DNA of 64,000 bases from Paucibacter sp. DJ2R-2 (GTDB lineage Bacteria; Pseudomonadota; Gammaproteobacteria; Burkholderiales; Burkholderiaceae_C). The position numbers were made by a program, and so were the translations under genes. Where the stretch lies: contig NZ_JAJIRT010000001.1 in NCBI RefSeq assembly GCF_025717675.1, forward strand, positions 1,302,001-1,366,000. Direction: 5' to 3'. This document shows positions 25,762-34,003 of this stretch, in pieces. The notes beneath the pieces are model-generated. The model ran no database searches. It saw only the letters and a list, made by a program, of their open reading frames with translations, and was not told where the DNA came from. Position 1 is the stretch's first letter, and each line of letters begins with the position of its first letter.

Positions 25762-27891
25762 ATGCCGCCCCCCATGCCCAAGATCTCCAAGCCCATGCGC
25801 CGCAGTGCGCCCTTCAAAGCCCTGTTGGGCGCCCTGAGCCTGGGGACGCTGAGTCTGATGGCCCAAGCCCAGACCAGTGATGGCAACAGCGCAGCCAAGG
25901 AACAGCCCCTGGCCAGCCTGCCCTACACACCCAGCCTGGACCTGCAGGCCATGGACCGCAGCGTCGACCCCTGCGAAGACTTTTACCAGTACGTCTGCGG
26001 CGGCTGGATGGAGAAGAACCCGGTGCCGGCCGACCAATCGCGTTGGTCGGTCTATGCCAAGATGGCCGATGAGAACCAGCGTTATCTTTGGGGCATCCTG
26101 GAGCGTCTGGCAAGCAGCCCGGCCGCGCAGCTGAACGCCAGCCAGGCTCAGATGGCCGACTACTACGCCGCCTGCATGGACGAAGGCGCGGCCGAGCGCC
26201 GTGGCCTGCAAGCCTTGCAGCCCTTGCTGAGCCGCATCGACGGCCTGAGCAACAAGCAAGAGCTGCCGGCCCTGTTGGCCGCTCTGCAGCTGGCCAGCAA
26301 CAACGAGCGCCTGTTCTTTGCCTTCACATCGAGCCAGGACCTGGCCGACTCCAGCCAGCTGATCGCTTTCGCCATGGCCGGTGGCATCAGCCTGCCGGAC
26401 CGCGACTACTACCTCAAGAGCGATGCGAAGTCGCTCAAGATGCGGAAAGCGTTCAGCGCCCACATCGCCCGCATGTTCGAGCTTGGTGGCAGCAGCGCGA
26501 GCCAGGCACAGGCGGCCGCCGCCCGCGTGCTGGCCCTGGAAACCACCCTGGCCCGCGCCACCCTGAGCCGCGTGGACAAGCGTGACCCCTACAAGACCTT
26601 CCACAAGTTCGACGCCCGCGGCCTGCAAGCCCTGACCCCTGGCTTCGACTGGGCGTCCTACCAGCAGGCCCTGGGCGTGCCGGCCTCCACCCGGGTCTTC
26701 AACGTCACCGAGCCGGCCTTCTTCAAGGCCCTGGCCGGCCTGCTCAAGAAGAGCAGCCTGGACGACATCAAGACCTACCTGCGCTGGCAGACCCTGAGCA
26801 GCCAGGCACCACATCTGAACCAGGCCCTGGTGCAGGCCAACTTCGAATTCTTTGGTCAGACGCTCAACGGCGTGCCCCAGCTCAAGGCACGCTGGAAGCG
26901 CTGTGTCGAGCTGGTGGACAACCAGATCGGCGAAGCCCTGGGCCAGGAGTTCGTGGCACGCAATTTCAGCCCCGAGCTGAAGGCCAAGACCCAGCAGATG
27001 ACCGAGCAGATCGAGCGCGCCATGGCCCAGCGTGTGCAAGCGCTCGAGTGGATGAGCCCGGCCACCAAGACCCGCGCGATCGAAAAGCTGCACAGCATCG
27101 TCAACAAAATCGGCTACCCCGATGTCTGGCGCGACTACAGCGCGCTGGAGATCAAGCGCGATGACTTCCTGGGCAATGTGCAGCGCGGCAATGCCTTCGA
27201 AGCGCGGCGCCAGCTGAACAAGATCGGCAAGCCGCTGGACCGCGGTGAGTGGGGCATGACGCCGCAGACGGTGAATGCCTATTACAACCCGCAGATGAAC
27301 GACATCAACTTCCCCGCCGGCGTGCTGCAGCCACCGCTGTTTGACACCAAGCTCGACGACGCGCCCAGCTACGGCAACACCGGCGGCACCATCGGCCATG
27401 AGCTGATCCACGGCTTCGACGACGAAGGCCGCCAGTTCGATGCCAAGGGCAATCTCAAGGACTGGTGGGCCAAGAAGGACGGCCGCGCGTTTGAGAAGCG
27501 CGCTGCCTGCGTGGTCGAGCAGTACGCGCAGTACACCATCGTCGATGACATCAAGATCAACAGCCGCCTGACCCTGGGCGAGGACCTGGCCGACCTCGGC
27601 GGCATGGTGCTGGCCCTGGCCGCCTGGCGCGAGCAGACCGCCACGCAGAAGCTCGCGCCCATCGACGGTCTGACGCCCGAGCAGCGTTTCTTCATCGGCT
27701 TCGGCCAGTGGGACTGCAACACCGCACGCCCCGAAGCGCTGCGCGTGCAAGCCCTGACCAACCCGCATTCGCCGGGCCGCTACCGCATCAACGGCGTGGC
27801 TGTGAACATGCCGGAGTTTGCCCAGGCTTTCGCATGCAAACCGGGCCAGAAGATGGTCAAGGAAGAGAGCAAGCGCTGCAAGATTTGGTGA
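25762..27891 (+). CDS. M13-family (neprilysin-like) zinc endopeptidase
   Basis: A 709-residue PepO-type metallopeptidase. The zinc motif HELIH has H546, E547 and H550 (TIGHELIHGFDDEGRQFD), the third ligand is E607 in GEDLADLGG, and the substrate-binding VNAYYNP motif precedes them. The N-terminus has a basic stretch and hydrophobic region ending LMAQAQ, so it is exported to the periplasm or secreted. CEDFYQYVCGGW near residue 75 is the typical start of the mature enzyme. Any of three ATGs in the first 12 codons could be used. A strong terminator follows. Confidence 0.95.
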   Translation: MPPPMPKISKPMRRSAPFKALLGALSLGTLSLMAQAQTSDGNSAAKEQPLASLPYTPSLDLQAMDRSVDPCEDFYQYVCGGWMEKNPVPADQSRWSVYAKMADENQRYLWGILERLASSPAAQLNASQAQMADYYAACMDEGAAERRGLQALQPLLSRIDGLSNKQELPALLAALQLASNNERLFFAFTSSQDLADSSQLIAFAMAGGISLPDRDYYLKSDAKSLKMRKAFSAHIARMFELGGSSASQAQAAAARVLALETTLARATLSRVDKRDPYKTFHKFDARGLQALTPGFDWASYQQALGVPASTRVFNVTEPAFFKALAGLLKKSSLDDIKTYLRWQTLSSQAPHLNQALVQANFEFFGQTLNGVPQLKARWKRCVELVDNQIGEALGQEFVARNFSPELKAKTQQMTEQIERAMAQRVQALEWMSPATKTRAIEKLHSIVNKIGYPDVWRDYSALEIKRDDFLGNVQRGNAFEARRQLNKIGKPLDRGEWGMTPQTVNAYYNPQMNDINFPAGVLQPPLFDTKLDDAPSYGNTGGTIGHELIHGFDDEGRQFDAKGNLKDWWAKKDGRAFEKRAACVVEQYAQYTIVDDIKINSRLTLGEDLADLGGMVLALAAWREQTATQKLAPIDGLTPEQRFFIGFGQWDCNTARPEALRVQALTNPHSPGRYRINGVAVNMPEFAQAFACKPGQKMVKEESKRCKIW

Positions 27892-27917
27892 TCACCGCCG
27901 CGGCGGCCAACACCCAC

Positions 27918-27947
27918 AAGGGGCGCGTTTCGCGCCCCTTTTTATTT
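27918..27947 (+). terminator. Terminator after the M13 peptidase gene
   Basis: AAGGGGCGCG / CGCGCCCCTT 10-bp stem, 3-base loop, then TTTATTT. Clear rho-independent form. Confidence 0.92.
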
Positions 27948-28074
27948 GCACCAAGCGATCGAAGTACCGACTTGTGACACGTGTAACGCTTTGCAAGGGC
28001 GAGGAAACAGGGTCAACGACGACTCATCGGGCGTCGTTGTGCAGGTACCTTTCGCAACCCTTGGAGAAATCCTG

Positions 28075-28650
28075 ATGAACACCAAGTCCAACGCTCTGAA
28101 GACCGCTCTGATCCCCGCGCTGCTGGCTCTGTCCTTGGGTAGCGCCATGGCCGCCGAAGCCACCAAGCCGGTCAGCGCCAAACCCACGGCCACCGCAGCC
28201 ACCACCACCGCACCGGCTGCCACCGCAACGACCGCGGCACCTGCCACCAAGGAGGCTAACGCAAAAACAGAGCAGCACACAAGCGCTGCAAAAGTGGAGC
28301 ACAAAGCTGAACACAAGGCAGAACACAAGAAGGCCCATGCTCACAAGGCTGCCGCAAAGACCAGCCAGACCGCAGCTGCTGCAGCTCCGGTGACCACCGC
28401 TGCCGCGCCTGCCGCCCCGGCAACACCGGCTGTGACTGCAGCCCCCGCGGCCAAGCCGGCCACCACCGCTGCCGCCACGCCCGCCGCAACCGCCGCCCCG
28501 ATGGCGGCCACGACCAGCCCGGTGAACAAGACCGACGGTGCCGGCCCAGCCACGCCCAAGAAGCCTGCCACTGAGGCAGCTGCTGCGGTGACCACACCCA
28601 GCGCCACCCCAGCTGCGGCCAAGACCGAAGCCACCCCGGCCAAGTCCTGA
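28075..28650 (+). CDS. Exported Ala/Thr/Pro-rich low-complexity protein
   Basis: A 191-residue protein with a good signal peptide (LKTALIPALLALSLGSAMA). The mature part is almost only Ala, Thr, Pro and Lys, with one charged segment built from repeats of EHKAEHKAEHKKAHAHK. No folded domain is visible. Similar proteins are common in betaproteobacteria without known function; the His/Lys repeat could bind metal or polyanions (inference). The start is set by the TTGGAGA site before ATG and the signal; the frame is open upstream. Its promoter lies just after the previous terminator and it ends before another terminator, so it is a single-gene unit. Confidence 0.8.
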   Translation: MNTKSNALKTALIPALLALSLGSAMAAEATKPVSAKPTATAATTTAPAATATTAAPATKEANAKTEQHTSAAKVEHKAEHKAEHKKAHAHKAAAKTSQTAAAAAPVTTAAAPAAPATPAVTAAPAAKPATTAAATPAATAAPMAATTSPVNKTDGAGPATPKKPATEAAAAVTTPSATPAAAKTEATPAKS

Positions 28651-28734
28651 TCCGCTTCACAGAACTCCAACCCAGGTTTCCCTGGCCCGGGCGGGCCGGG
28701 CTCCGGCCCGACTCCTTACCTGCCCGGTTTTACA

Positions 28735-28773
28735 AGGCGCAAGCAGCTTCAGGCGGCTTGCGCCTCTTTTTTT
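28735..28773 (+). terminator. Terminator after the low-complexity exported protein gene
   Basis: AGGCGCAAGC / GCTTGCGCCT stem with an 11-base loop, then CTTTTTTT. Confidence 0.9.
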
Positions 28774-28794
28774 GGTCGGCGCGAGTGGCAGGTC

Positions 28795-28965
28795 GCGGCA
28801 CAGAACCGTCGTTCGCTGAGATTTGAATACGAACGCAGAGTTCGCAGAGGACCGCAGAGGTCGCAGAGAGAGAAGAAGAGCGAGGATTGTGTTCTCAGCG
28901 TCCTCTGCGGTCCTCTGCGAACTCTGCGTGCTGAAATTTCTCAGCGAACGACGGTTCTGTGCCGC
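28795..28965. repeat. 171-bp palindromic (MITE-like) intergenic repeat
   Basis: The two ends are inverted copies: GCGGCACAGAACCGTCGTTC on the left is repeated in reverse at the right end, and the inner parts ACGCAGAGTTCGCAGAGGA also match in reverse. Arms are about 65 bases, with a short unpaired centre of GAGA/GAAG repeats. Similar CGCAGAG-type repeats are scattered through many bacterial genomes (recollection). No gene inside. This and the terminator fill the gene-free stretch 28651-28993. Confidence 0.8.
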
Positions 28966-28993
28966 TTCCAGTCGCCATGGGCTAACGCGCCAA

Positions 28994-29881
28994 TCAAGCA
29001 GCCCGGCTGAGCAGCTCGATCAGACGCTGGCCAGCGCGGCCGGGTGGGCGGTCGAGGCGCTGGACCAGCCAGGGGGTGAAGCGAAATCGAGAGCCGCCCT
29101 GGTAGGGCAGCTCGACCAGCTGGCCAGCGGCCAAGGGCTCGTCGACCAGGTAGCGAGGCATCCAGCCAAAGCCCATGCCCATCAGCAAGGCCTGGCGCTT
29201 GGCAACAAAGCCAGACAGATAGAACACCCGCTCGCCGCCAAACATCTGGCGATCGCTGCCCTGGTCGCTGCTGTCCTGCACGCTGAGCTCAACATGGTCT
29301 TGCAACTCCTCCAGTCGCAAGGGCCGCCCGGCTTCCGCGGCCAGCTGCGCCAGCGCATGCTCAGGCGCCACGCAGAGCACGCACTCCACCTCGGCCTTCG
29401 CCTGGGCTTGCAGCAAAGCCGAGGGCTGGTACTCCTTGACCAACATCAGATCGGCCTGCTCCTTTTCGAAGCGGTGCTGCACGCCCCCCAGAAACTCGAT
29501 CTTCAGCTGCACCCGGGTCGGCACGCCTTCGTCAACCAGTTGCTTGAGCGCCCGCAAGGTGTTGGCCAAGGGCAGGATGCCGTCCACCACCACCAGCAGG
29601 CGCGCCTCCCAGCCCGAGGCCAGTTGCTGGGCCAGGGCCTCGACCTGGTAGGCCTGGCGCAGCAGGCGCCGGCCTTCGGCCAGCACGGCCTCGCCCTCAG
29701 CGGTCAGGCGCACACGGTAGGCACTGCGGTCCACCAAGGTCAGGTTCAGCTGTTCTTCGAGCTTTTTGACCTGGTAGCTGACCGCCGATGTGACCTTGTG
29801 CAGCGCTTCAGCGGCGCGCGCAAAGCTGCCGTGGCGCACCACCGCGTCCAGTGCTGACAGGGCTTCGAGATCCAATTTCAT
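28994..29881 (-). CDS. LysR-family transcriptional regulator
   Basis: A 295-residue regulator. The N-terminal winged helix-turn-helix is residues 1-60 (LDLEALSALDAVVRHGSFARAAEALHKVTSAVSYQVKKLEEQL). The effector-binding domain follows (about residues 90-290). It is divergent from the 4-hydroxyphenylpyruvate dioxygenase gene with 128 bases between the starts, the usual set-up in which the regulator controls its neighbour. A tyrosine-derived ligand is plausible but not shown. Confidence 0.92.
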   Translation of the reverse strand: MKLDLEALSALDAVVRHGSFARAAEALHKVTSAVSYQVKKLEEQLNLTLVDRSAYRVRLTAEGEAVLAEGRRLLRQAYQVEALAQQLASGWEARLLVVVDGILPLANTLRALKQLVDEGVPTRVQLKIEFLGGVQHRFEKEQADLMLVKEYQPSALLQAQAKAEVECVLCVAPEHALAQLAAEAGRPLRLEELQDHVELSVQDSSDQGSDRQMFGGERVFYLSGFVAKRQALLMGMGFGWMPRYLVDEPLAAGQLVELPYQGGSRFRFTPWLVQRLDRPPGRAGQRLIELLSRAA

Positions 29882-30009
29882 GTTCGAAATTATTGATCAA
29901 GAACGACGAAGAAATTCGCTTTCTTTGAAGCAGCGGCGAGCGAAGAATGCGCTCCATCGCCACGAGGGGCGAAGCCACAAGCCAACACCAACACCTGGAG
30001 ACCCGCGTC

Positions 30010-31053
30010 ATGAGCATCATCAGCCCCAGCAACCCCGTCGGCCTGACCGGCATCGAATTCACCGAATTCTGCGGCCCGACTCTGGAGCAACTGGACGCGC
30101 TCTTCCTGTCTTTTGGTTTCTCCAAGCTGCGCCGCCACCCGAGCAAGGCCATCAGCTACTACCGCCAGAACGACATCCACTTCCTGCTCAACGGCGAACG
30201 CGCGGGCCACTCGGCCCAGTTCGCGCGCCGCCACGGGCCCTCGATCAGCGCCATGGGCTGGCGCGTCGAGAACGCTGCGGCTGCCCTGGCCGCCGCCGTG
30301 TCCCGCGGCGCCGTGGCCGTGCCCGCTGCCATGAAAGACCATGCCTACCCAGCCGTCTGGGGCATCGGCGAATCCATCATCTACTTCATTGAGGCCCACC
30401 CGGCCGGCGCCAGCATCTACGAACGTGACTTCGTGGCACTCGATGCCCCGGTGATCCAACCGGACAAGGGCTTCCTGACCGTGGACCACCTGACCAACAA
30501 CGTGCCCCCGGGCGAGCAGGACAAGTGGGCCGCCTTCTACAAAGGCATCTTCGGCTTCACGGAAGTGCGCTACTTCGACATCCAGGGCGCCAAGACCGGC
30601 CTGACCAGCTTCGCCCTGCGCTCGCCCGATGGCAGCTTCTGCATCCCCATCAACCAGCCCAAGGACGACAAGGACCAGATCGCCGAATACCTGCGCGAGT
30701 ACAAGGGCCCGGGCGTTCAGCATCTGGCCTTCCTGACGAACGACATCCTCGGCTCGCTGGACCAGCTGCAAGGCAGCGGCATCGAGACCCTGGAGATCGA
30801 CGCCGATTACTACGCCGAGGTCTTCGACCGCGTTCAAGGTGTGCGTGAAGACCATGCCCGCATCCAGCAGCACCAGGTGCTGGTCGATGGCGACGAGCAA
30901 GGCTATCTGCTGCAGATCTTCACCAAGAACATCATCGGCCCGATCTTCATCGAGATCATCCAGCGCAGCAACAACCTCGGGTTCGGCGAAGGCAACTTTG
31001 GTGCCTTGTTCAGATCGCTGGAAAAAGACCAAGAACGCCGCGGCGTCATCTGA
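30010..31053 (+). CDS. hppD: 4-hydroxyphenylpyruvate dioxygenase
   Basis: A 347-residue non-haem iron dioxygenase that converts 4-hydroxyphenylpyruvate to homogentisate in tyrosine breakdown. The three iron ligands are at the expected places: H160 in TVDHLTNNV, H238 in GVQHLAFLTNDI and E315 in FIEIIQR. Two VOC domains make up the protein, and the family C-terminus EGNFGALFRSLEKDQERRG is intact. The frame is open further upstream, but MSIISPSNPVG is the natural start. Divergent from a LysR regulator, followed by a VOC protein. Downstream homogentisate genes are not in the window. Confidence 0.96.
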   Translation: MSIISPSNPVGLTGIEFTEFCGPTLEQLDALFLSFGFSKLRRHPSKAISYYRQNDIHFLLNGERAGHSAQFARRHGPSISAMGWRVENAAAALAAAVSRGAVAVPAAMKDHAYPAVWGIGESIIYFIEAHPAGASIYERDFVALDAPVIQPDKGFLTVDHLTNNVPPGEQDKWAAFYKGIFGFTEVRYFDIQGAKTGLTSFALRSPDGSFCIPINQPKDDKDQIAEYLREYKGPGVQHLAFLTNDILGSLDQLQGSGIETLEIDADYYAEVFDRVQGVREDHARIQQHQVLVDGDEQGYLLQIFTKNIIGPIFIEIIQRSNNLGFGEGNFGALFRSLEKDQERRGVI

Positions 31054-31104
31054 GGCAGGGATCTTTCTACTGCGCGACTGCCATGCGTCGTTGGCCGAAT
31101 GCTC

Positions 31105-31139
31105 GGAATCCTCACGTACAGGAAGTACGTTCCGGTTCC
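31105..31139. repeat. 35-bp imperfect palindrome in the hppD-VOC gap
   Basis: Arms GGAATCCTCACGTAC and GTACGTTCCGGTTCC pair at 11 of 15 positions around AGGAA. No T-run. It looks like a repetitive intergenic palindrome of the type found in several Burkholderiales; I cannot test its copy number. Confidence 0.45.
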
Positions 31140-31238
31140 TGCGCTCCGTCCGCCTAGCCTGACAGCCGCTCGCGACGAAATCTCCCAGCCTCAGAGCGCG
31201 TACGACTCGACATCTCTAACTCGCAGGAGACAAACATC

Positions 31239-31778
31239 ATGTTGACCCAAGGCATTCACCACGTCGCCTACCGCTGCCGCGATGTGCAGGAAACCATCCG
31301 CTTCTACAAAGAGACGCTGGACATGGACCTGCTGCTGGCCATCTCCGAGGACCGCGTGCCCTCGACCAAGGAGGCCAACCCCTATATGCACATCTTCCTC
31401 GACGCCGGTCGCGGCAATGTGCTGGCCTTTTTCGAACTGCCCGAGTCGCCACCGCAAGGCCGCGACGAGAACACCCCGGCCTGGGTGCAGCACCTGGCTT
31501 TCCAGGTCGAAGACGTGGCCACGCTGGAGCGCACCAAGGCCAAGCTCGTGGCCCTGGGCATCGACGTGGTGGGCCCGACCAACCACGAGATCTTCCAGTC
31601 CATCTACCTGCACGACCCCAACGGCCACCGCATCGAGCTGGCGGCCAACACGGTCAAGCCGGGCCAGCTGGAGCGCTTGCGCGAACTGGCTCCGGCCATG
31701 ATCGAAGAGTGGAGCCGCACCCGCCGTACCGTCAAGCATGCCGCCTGGCTGCACGAGCAGGAGTTCGCCGCGCCGTGA
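31239..31778 (+). CDS. VOC-family (glyoxalase/dioxygenase-like) protein
   Basis: A 179-residue protein with one vicinal-oxygen-chelate domain pair. GIHHVAYRCRDVQETIRFYKE opens the first module, with a likely metal-binding His; WVQHLAFQVEDV opens the second, and PNGHRIELA carries a Glu. The last 40 residues are a helical extension (LERLRELAPAMIEEW). A clear AGGAG site precedes the start. It follows hppD by 185 bases in the same direction, so it could help in aromatic-compound breakdown, but the reaction is unknown. Confidence 0.88.
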   Translation: MLTQGIHHVAYRCRDVQETIRFYKETLDMDLLLAISEDRVPSTKEANPYMHIFLDAGRGNVLAFFELPESPPQGRDENTPAWVQHLAFQVEDVATLERTKAKLVALGIDVVGPTNHEIFQSIYLHDPNGHRIELAANTVKPGQLERLRELAPAMIEEWSRTRRTVKHAAWLHEQEFAAP

Positions 31779-31801
31779 TGCCGTGACAGCGGGCCGGCCG
31801 C

Positions 31802-33004
31802 TCAGGCCCTGCCAGGCGTTGGTTTGGGCAGGGCCAACAAGGCCAGAAAGGCCAGCAGCCCCAATCCGCAGGACAGCCACAGCGATTGCGCGCCCCAGCG
31901 GTCCAGGCACAGGCCGAACAACCAGGGCGCAAGCGCCTGGGCCAGACGCGCCGGCACCATCATCCAGCCCTGGCGCTGGCCATAGCCATGCGGGCCGAAC
32001 AAGATCAGAGGCAGGGTGCCTTTGGCGATGGTGAGGATGCCGTTGCCCGCCCCGTGCAGCAGCGCAAACGCCGTGGCCAGTGGCGCCCCCAGCAGCGCCA
32101 GCAAGGCCGCTGCCACCGGGTGCATCAGCGTGGCCAGGCGCGCCGACAAGAGCGGGTGGACATGGCGCAGCACGCCAAATTCCAGCAGCCGGGCGGCCAC
32201 CTGGGCCGGCCCGATCAAGGCGCCCACGGCCACCGCCGCCGCCAGGCTGACTCCCCCCGCCATCAGCAAGCGGGGCAAGTGCGCGGCCATGGCGGTGCTG
32301 ATGAACCATGTCACCGCGAACACCCAGGACAAGATCAGCACCGATCGCCAGGCAGGTGCGGTCGCCGGTACTTCGGCCTCCACCGGCTCGGCTGAAGCGC
32401 CCGCCAGCTCCGGTGCAGCCACCACCAGCCTCTGAGCCCGGGGCACGCTGAAATTGAGCGGCAGCGCCAGCAGCAGATGCAGTCCGGCCCAGGCCATGCA
32501 GGCTGCGCGCCAGCCCCAGTGGGCCTCCAGCCAGCCGGTCAGGGGCCAGCCCACGGTCGAGGCAAAGCCGGCGATCAAGGTGATGCCGGTGATGGCATTG
32601 CGCGCCTCACGGCCGTACAGGCGCACCAGGGTGGCAAAGGCCGCTTCGTACAAGCCTGCGCCCATGGCCAGGCCCATGATCAACCAGGCCAGGAACAAGC
32701 TGAGCAAACCTTGCGCCTGGCTCAAGGCCAACAGTCCCAGGGCAAACACGAGATTGCTGAGCATGAGCACCGGCCGCCCGCCCCAGCGGTCGATGCAGCG
32801 GCCGGCATAGGGCCCGACCACGGCCGAAGCCAGCAACGCCGCCGAGAAGGCCGCAAAGATGGTCGCCGAGGCCAGGCCCAGTTCGCGCGCCATGGCTGAA
32901 GCCAGCAAAGCCGGCAGGTAGTAGCTGGAAGCCCAGGCCAGGGTTTGGGCCACGCCCAGGGCGGCCACGGTGCGGTGGCGAGCATCGAGAGAAGGAAGCG
33001 GCAT
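31802..33004 (-). CDS. Major facilitator superfamily transporter
   Basis: A 400-residue inner-membrane protein with about twelve hydrophobic helices. The MFS signature between helices 2 and 3 reads PYAGRCIDRWGGRPVLM, and a repeat of the pattern occurs in the second half. Helix 1 begins TVAALGVAQTLAWASSYYLP. Arg is depleted in helices and positive charges lie on the cytoplasmic side. Divergent from an AraC-type regulator (182 bases between starts), which may control it. Substrate unknown; the monocarboxylate/oxalate-like branch is a guess. Confidence 0.9.
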   Translation of the reverse strand: MPLPSLDARHRTVAALGVAQTLAWASSYYLPALLASAMARELGLASATIFAAFSAALLASAVVGPYAGRCIDRWGGRPVLMLSNLVFALGLLALSQAQGLLSLFLAWLIMGLAMGAGLYEAAFATLVRLYGREARNAITGITLIAGFASTVGWPLTGWLEAHWGWRAACMAWAGLHLLLALPLNFSVPRAQRLVVAAPELAGASAEPVEAEVPATAPAWRSVLILSWVFAVTWFISTAMAAHLPRLLMAGGVSLAAAVAVGALIGPAQVAARLLEFGVLRHVHPLLSARLATLMHPVAAALLALLGAPLATAFALLHGAGNGILTIAKGTLPLILFGPHGYGQRQGWMMVPARLAQALAPWLFGLCLDRWGAQSLWLSCGLGLLAFLALLALPKPTPGRA

Positions 33005-33186
33005 GGCGAGGTTCTACCACCCGCAGGTTTCAGCCCAAGGCGCGGCGGCAGATCGAAGTGAAGGCTCGGCCGCCCGCGCACTTTCGAAGCAGGGAAATCG
33101 ACATCGGGACTTGCCCTGCAAGGGCGGCGTTATCCAAGCCTTTTCGGCGACGATGCGCCCATCGAAAGAATTCGAGGCGTGTTTCC

Positions 33187-33996
33187 ATGCCTACCCTTCC
33201 TCGCAGCGCGGCGGTGCCGGTCGCCGCGCCACCTTCTGCCGCTGAGCAAGCCTTGCTGTTTGGCGCCGCCCAGACCGCCCTGCTGTTCGATGGCGTGCCG
33301 GGCTATCTCTTCGTGGTCAAGGACCGCGCCGGCCGCTATGTGTCCTTCAACCAATCCTTGCAGCAGCGTCTGGGCCTGAACCCGGACGAGAAGCTGCACG
33401 GGCGGCGCGCGGCCGAGCTCTGGCCGGCCGATCTGGCCGTGCGCTACCGCGAACAGGACGACTGGGTGCTCGCGCGCCAGCAGCCGCTGCTCTACCAGCT
33501 CGACCCCATCTTGCTGCCCGACCGCCAGGCCGGCTGGTGCGTCACGCACAAATACCCGCTGTGCAGCCGCGAGGGCGAACTGGCCGGCCTGCTCTGCCTC
33601 TCGCGCGATGTGCCCGGCGTGCCACGTGGCGAGGCAGAAGCCGGCCTGGTGCAGGCCGTGGACCGCATGACCAAGCACAGCGAACGGCGCGTGCTGCTGT
33701 CCGAGCTGGCCGAGGAAGCCGGCCTCAGCCCGGAGCGTCTGTCGGCCCTGGTCAAGCGCATCTACGGCCTCAGCCCCATGGCCTTCATCCTGCGCAGCCG
33801 CGTGCGCGCGGCCTGCGCCTTGCTGCGTGGCAGCCAGGAGCCCCTGCTCGACGTGGCCCTGGCCTGCGGCTTCTACGACCAGGCGCAGTTCAGCCGCCAG
33901 TTCAAGTCCATCGTCGGCATGGCGCCGTCCAGCTACCGTCAGCAGGCGGCCCAGGTAGCCAGCGGCGCCTGGTTCTGGGAGCCGCCGGGTCTTTGA
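33187..33996 (+). CDS. AraC-family regulator with PAS-like sensor domain
   Basis: A 269-residue transcription factor. Residues about 30-140 look like a PAS domain (DGVPGYLFVVKDRAGRYVSFN, GRRAAELWPADLAVRYREQD). The AraC double helix-turn-helix covers about residues 165-255 (LLSELAEEAGLSPERLSALVKRIYG and LLDVALACGFYDQAQFSRQFK, with the GMAPSSYRQQ ending). Start is the ATG of MPTLPRSA. It stands divergent from the MFS transporter gene and probably regulates it in answer to a small ligand. Convergent with the next gene, 7 bases between stops. Confidence 0.9.
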   Translation: MPTLPRSAAVPVAAPPSAAEQALLFGAAQTALLFDGVPGYLFVVKDRAGRYVSFNQSLQQRLGLNPDEKLHGRRAAELWPADLAVRYREQDDWVLARQQPLLYQLDPILLPDRQAGWCVTHKYPLCSREGELAGLLCLSRDVPGVPRGEAEAGLVQAVDRMTKHSERRVLLSELAEEAGLSPERLSALVKRIYGLSPMAFILRSRVRAACALLRGSQEPLLDVALACGFYDQAQFSRQFKSIVGMAPSSYRQQAAQVASGAWFWEPPGL

Positions 33997-34003
33997 GGTC
34001 CGC

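Noticed and set aside
31054-31238. Folded-looking intergenic sequence considered as a tRNA
   Set aside because: No cloverleaf with anticodon and T-arm could be drawn; the structure is explained by a single palindrome.
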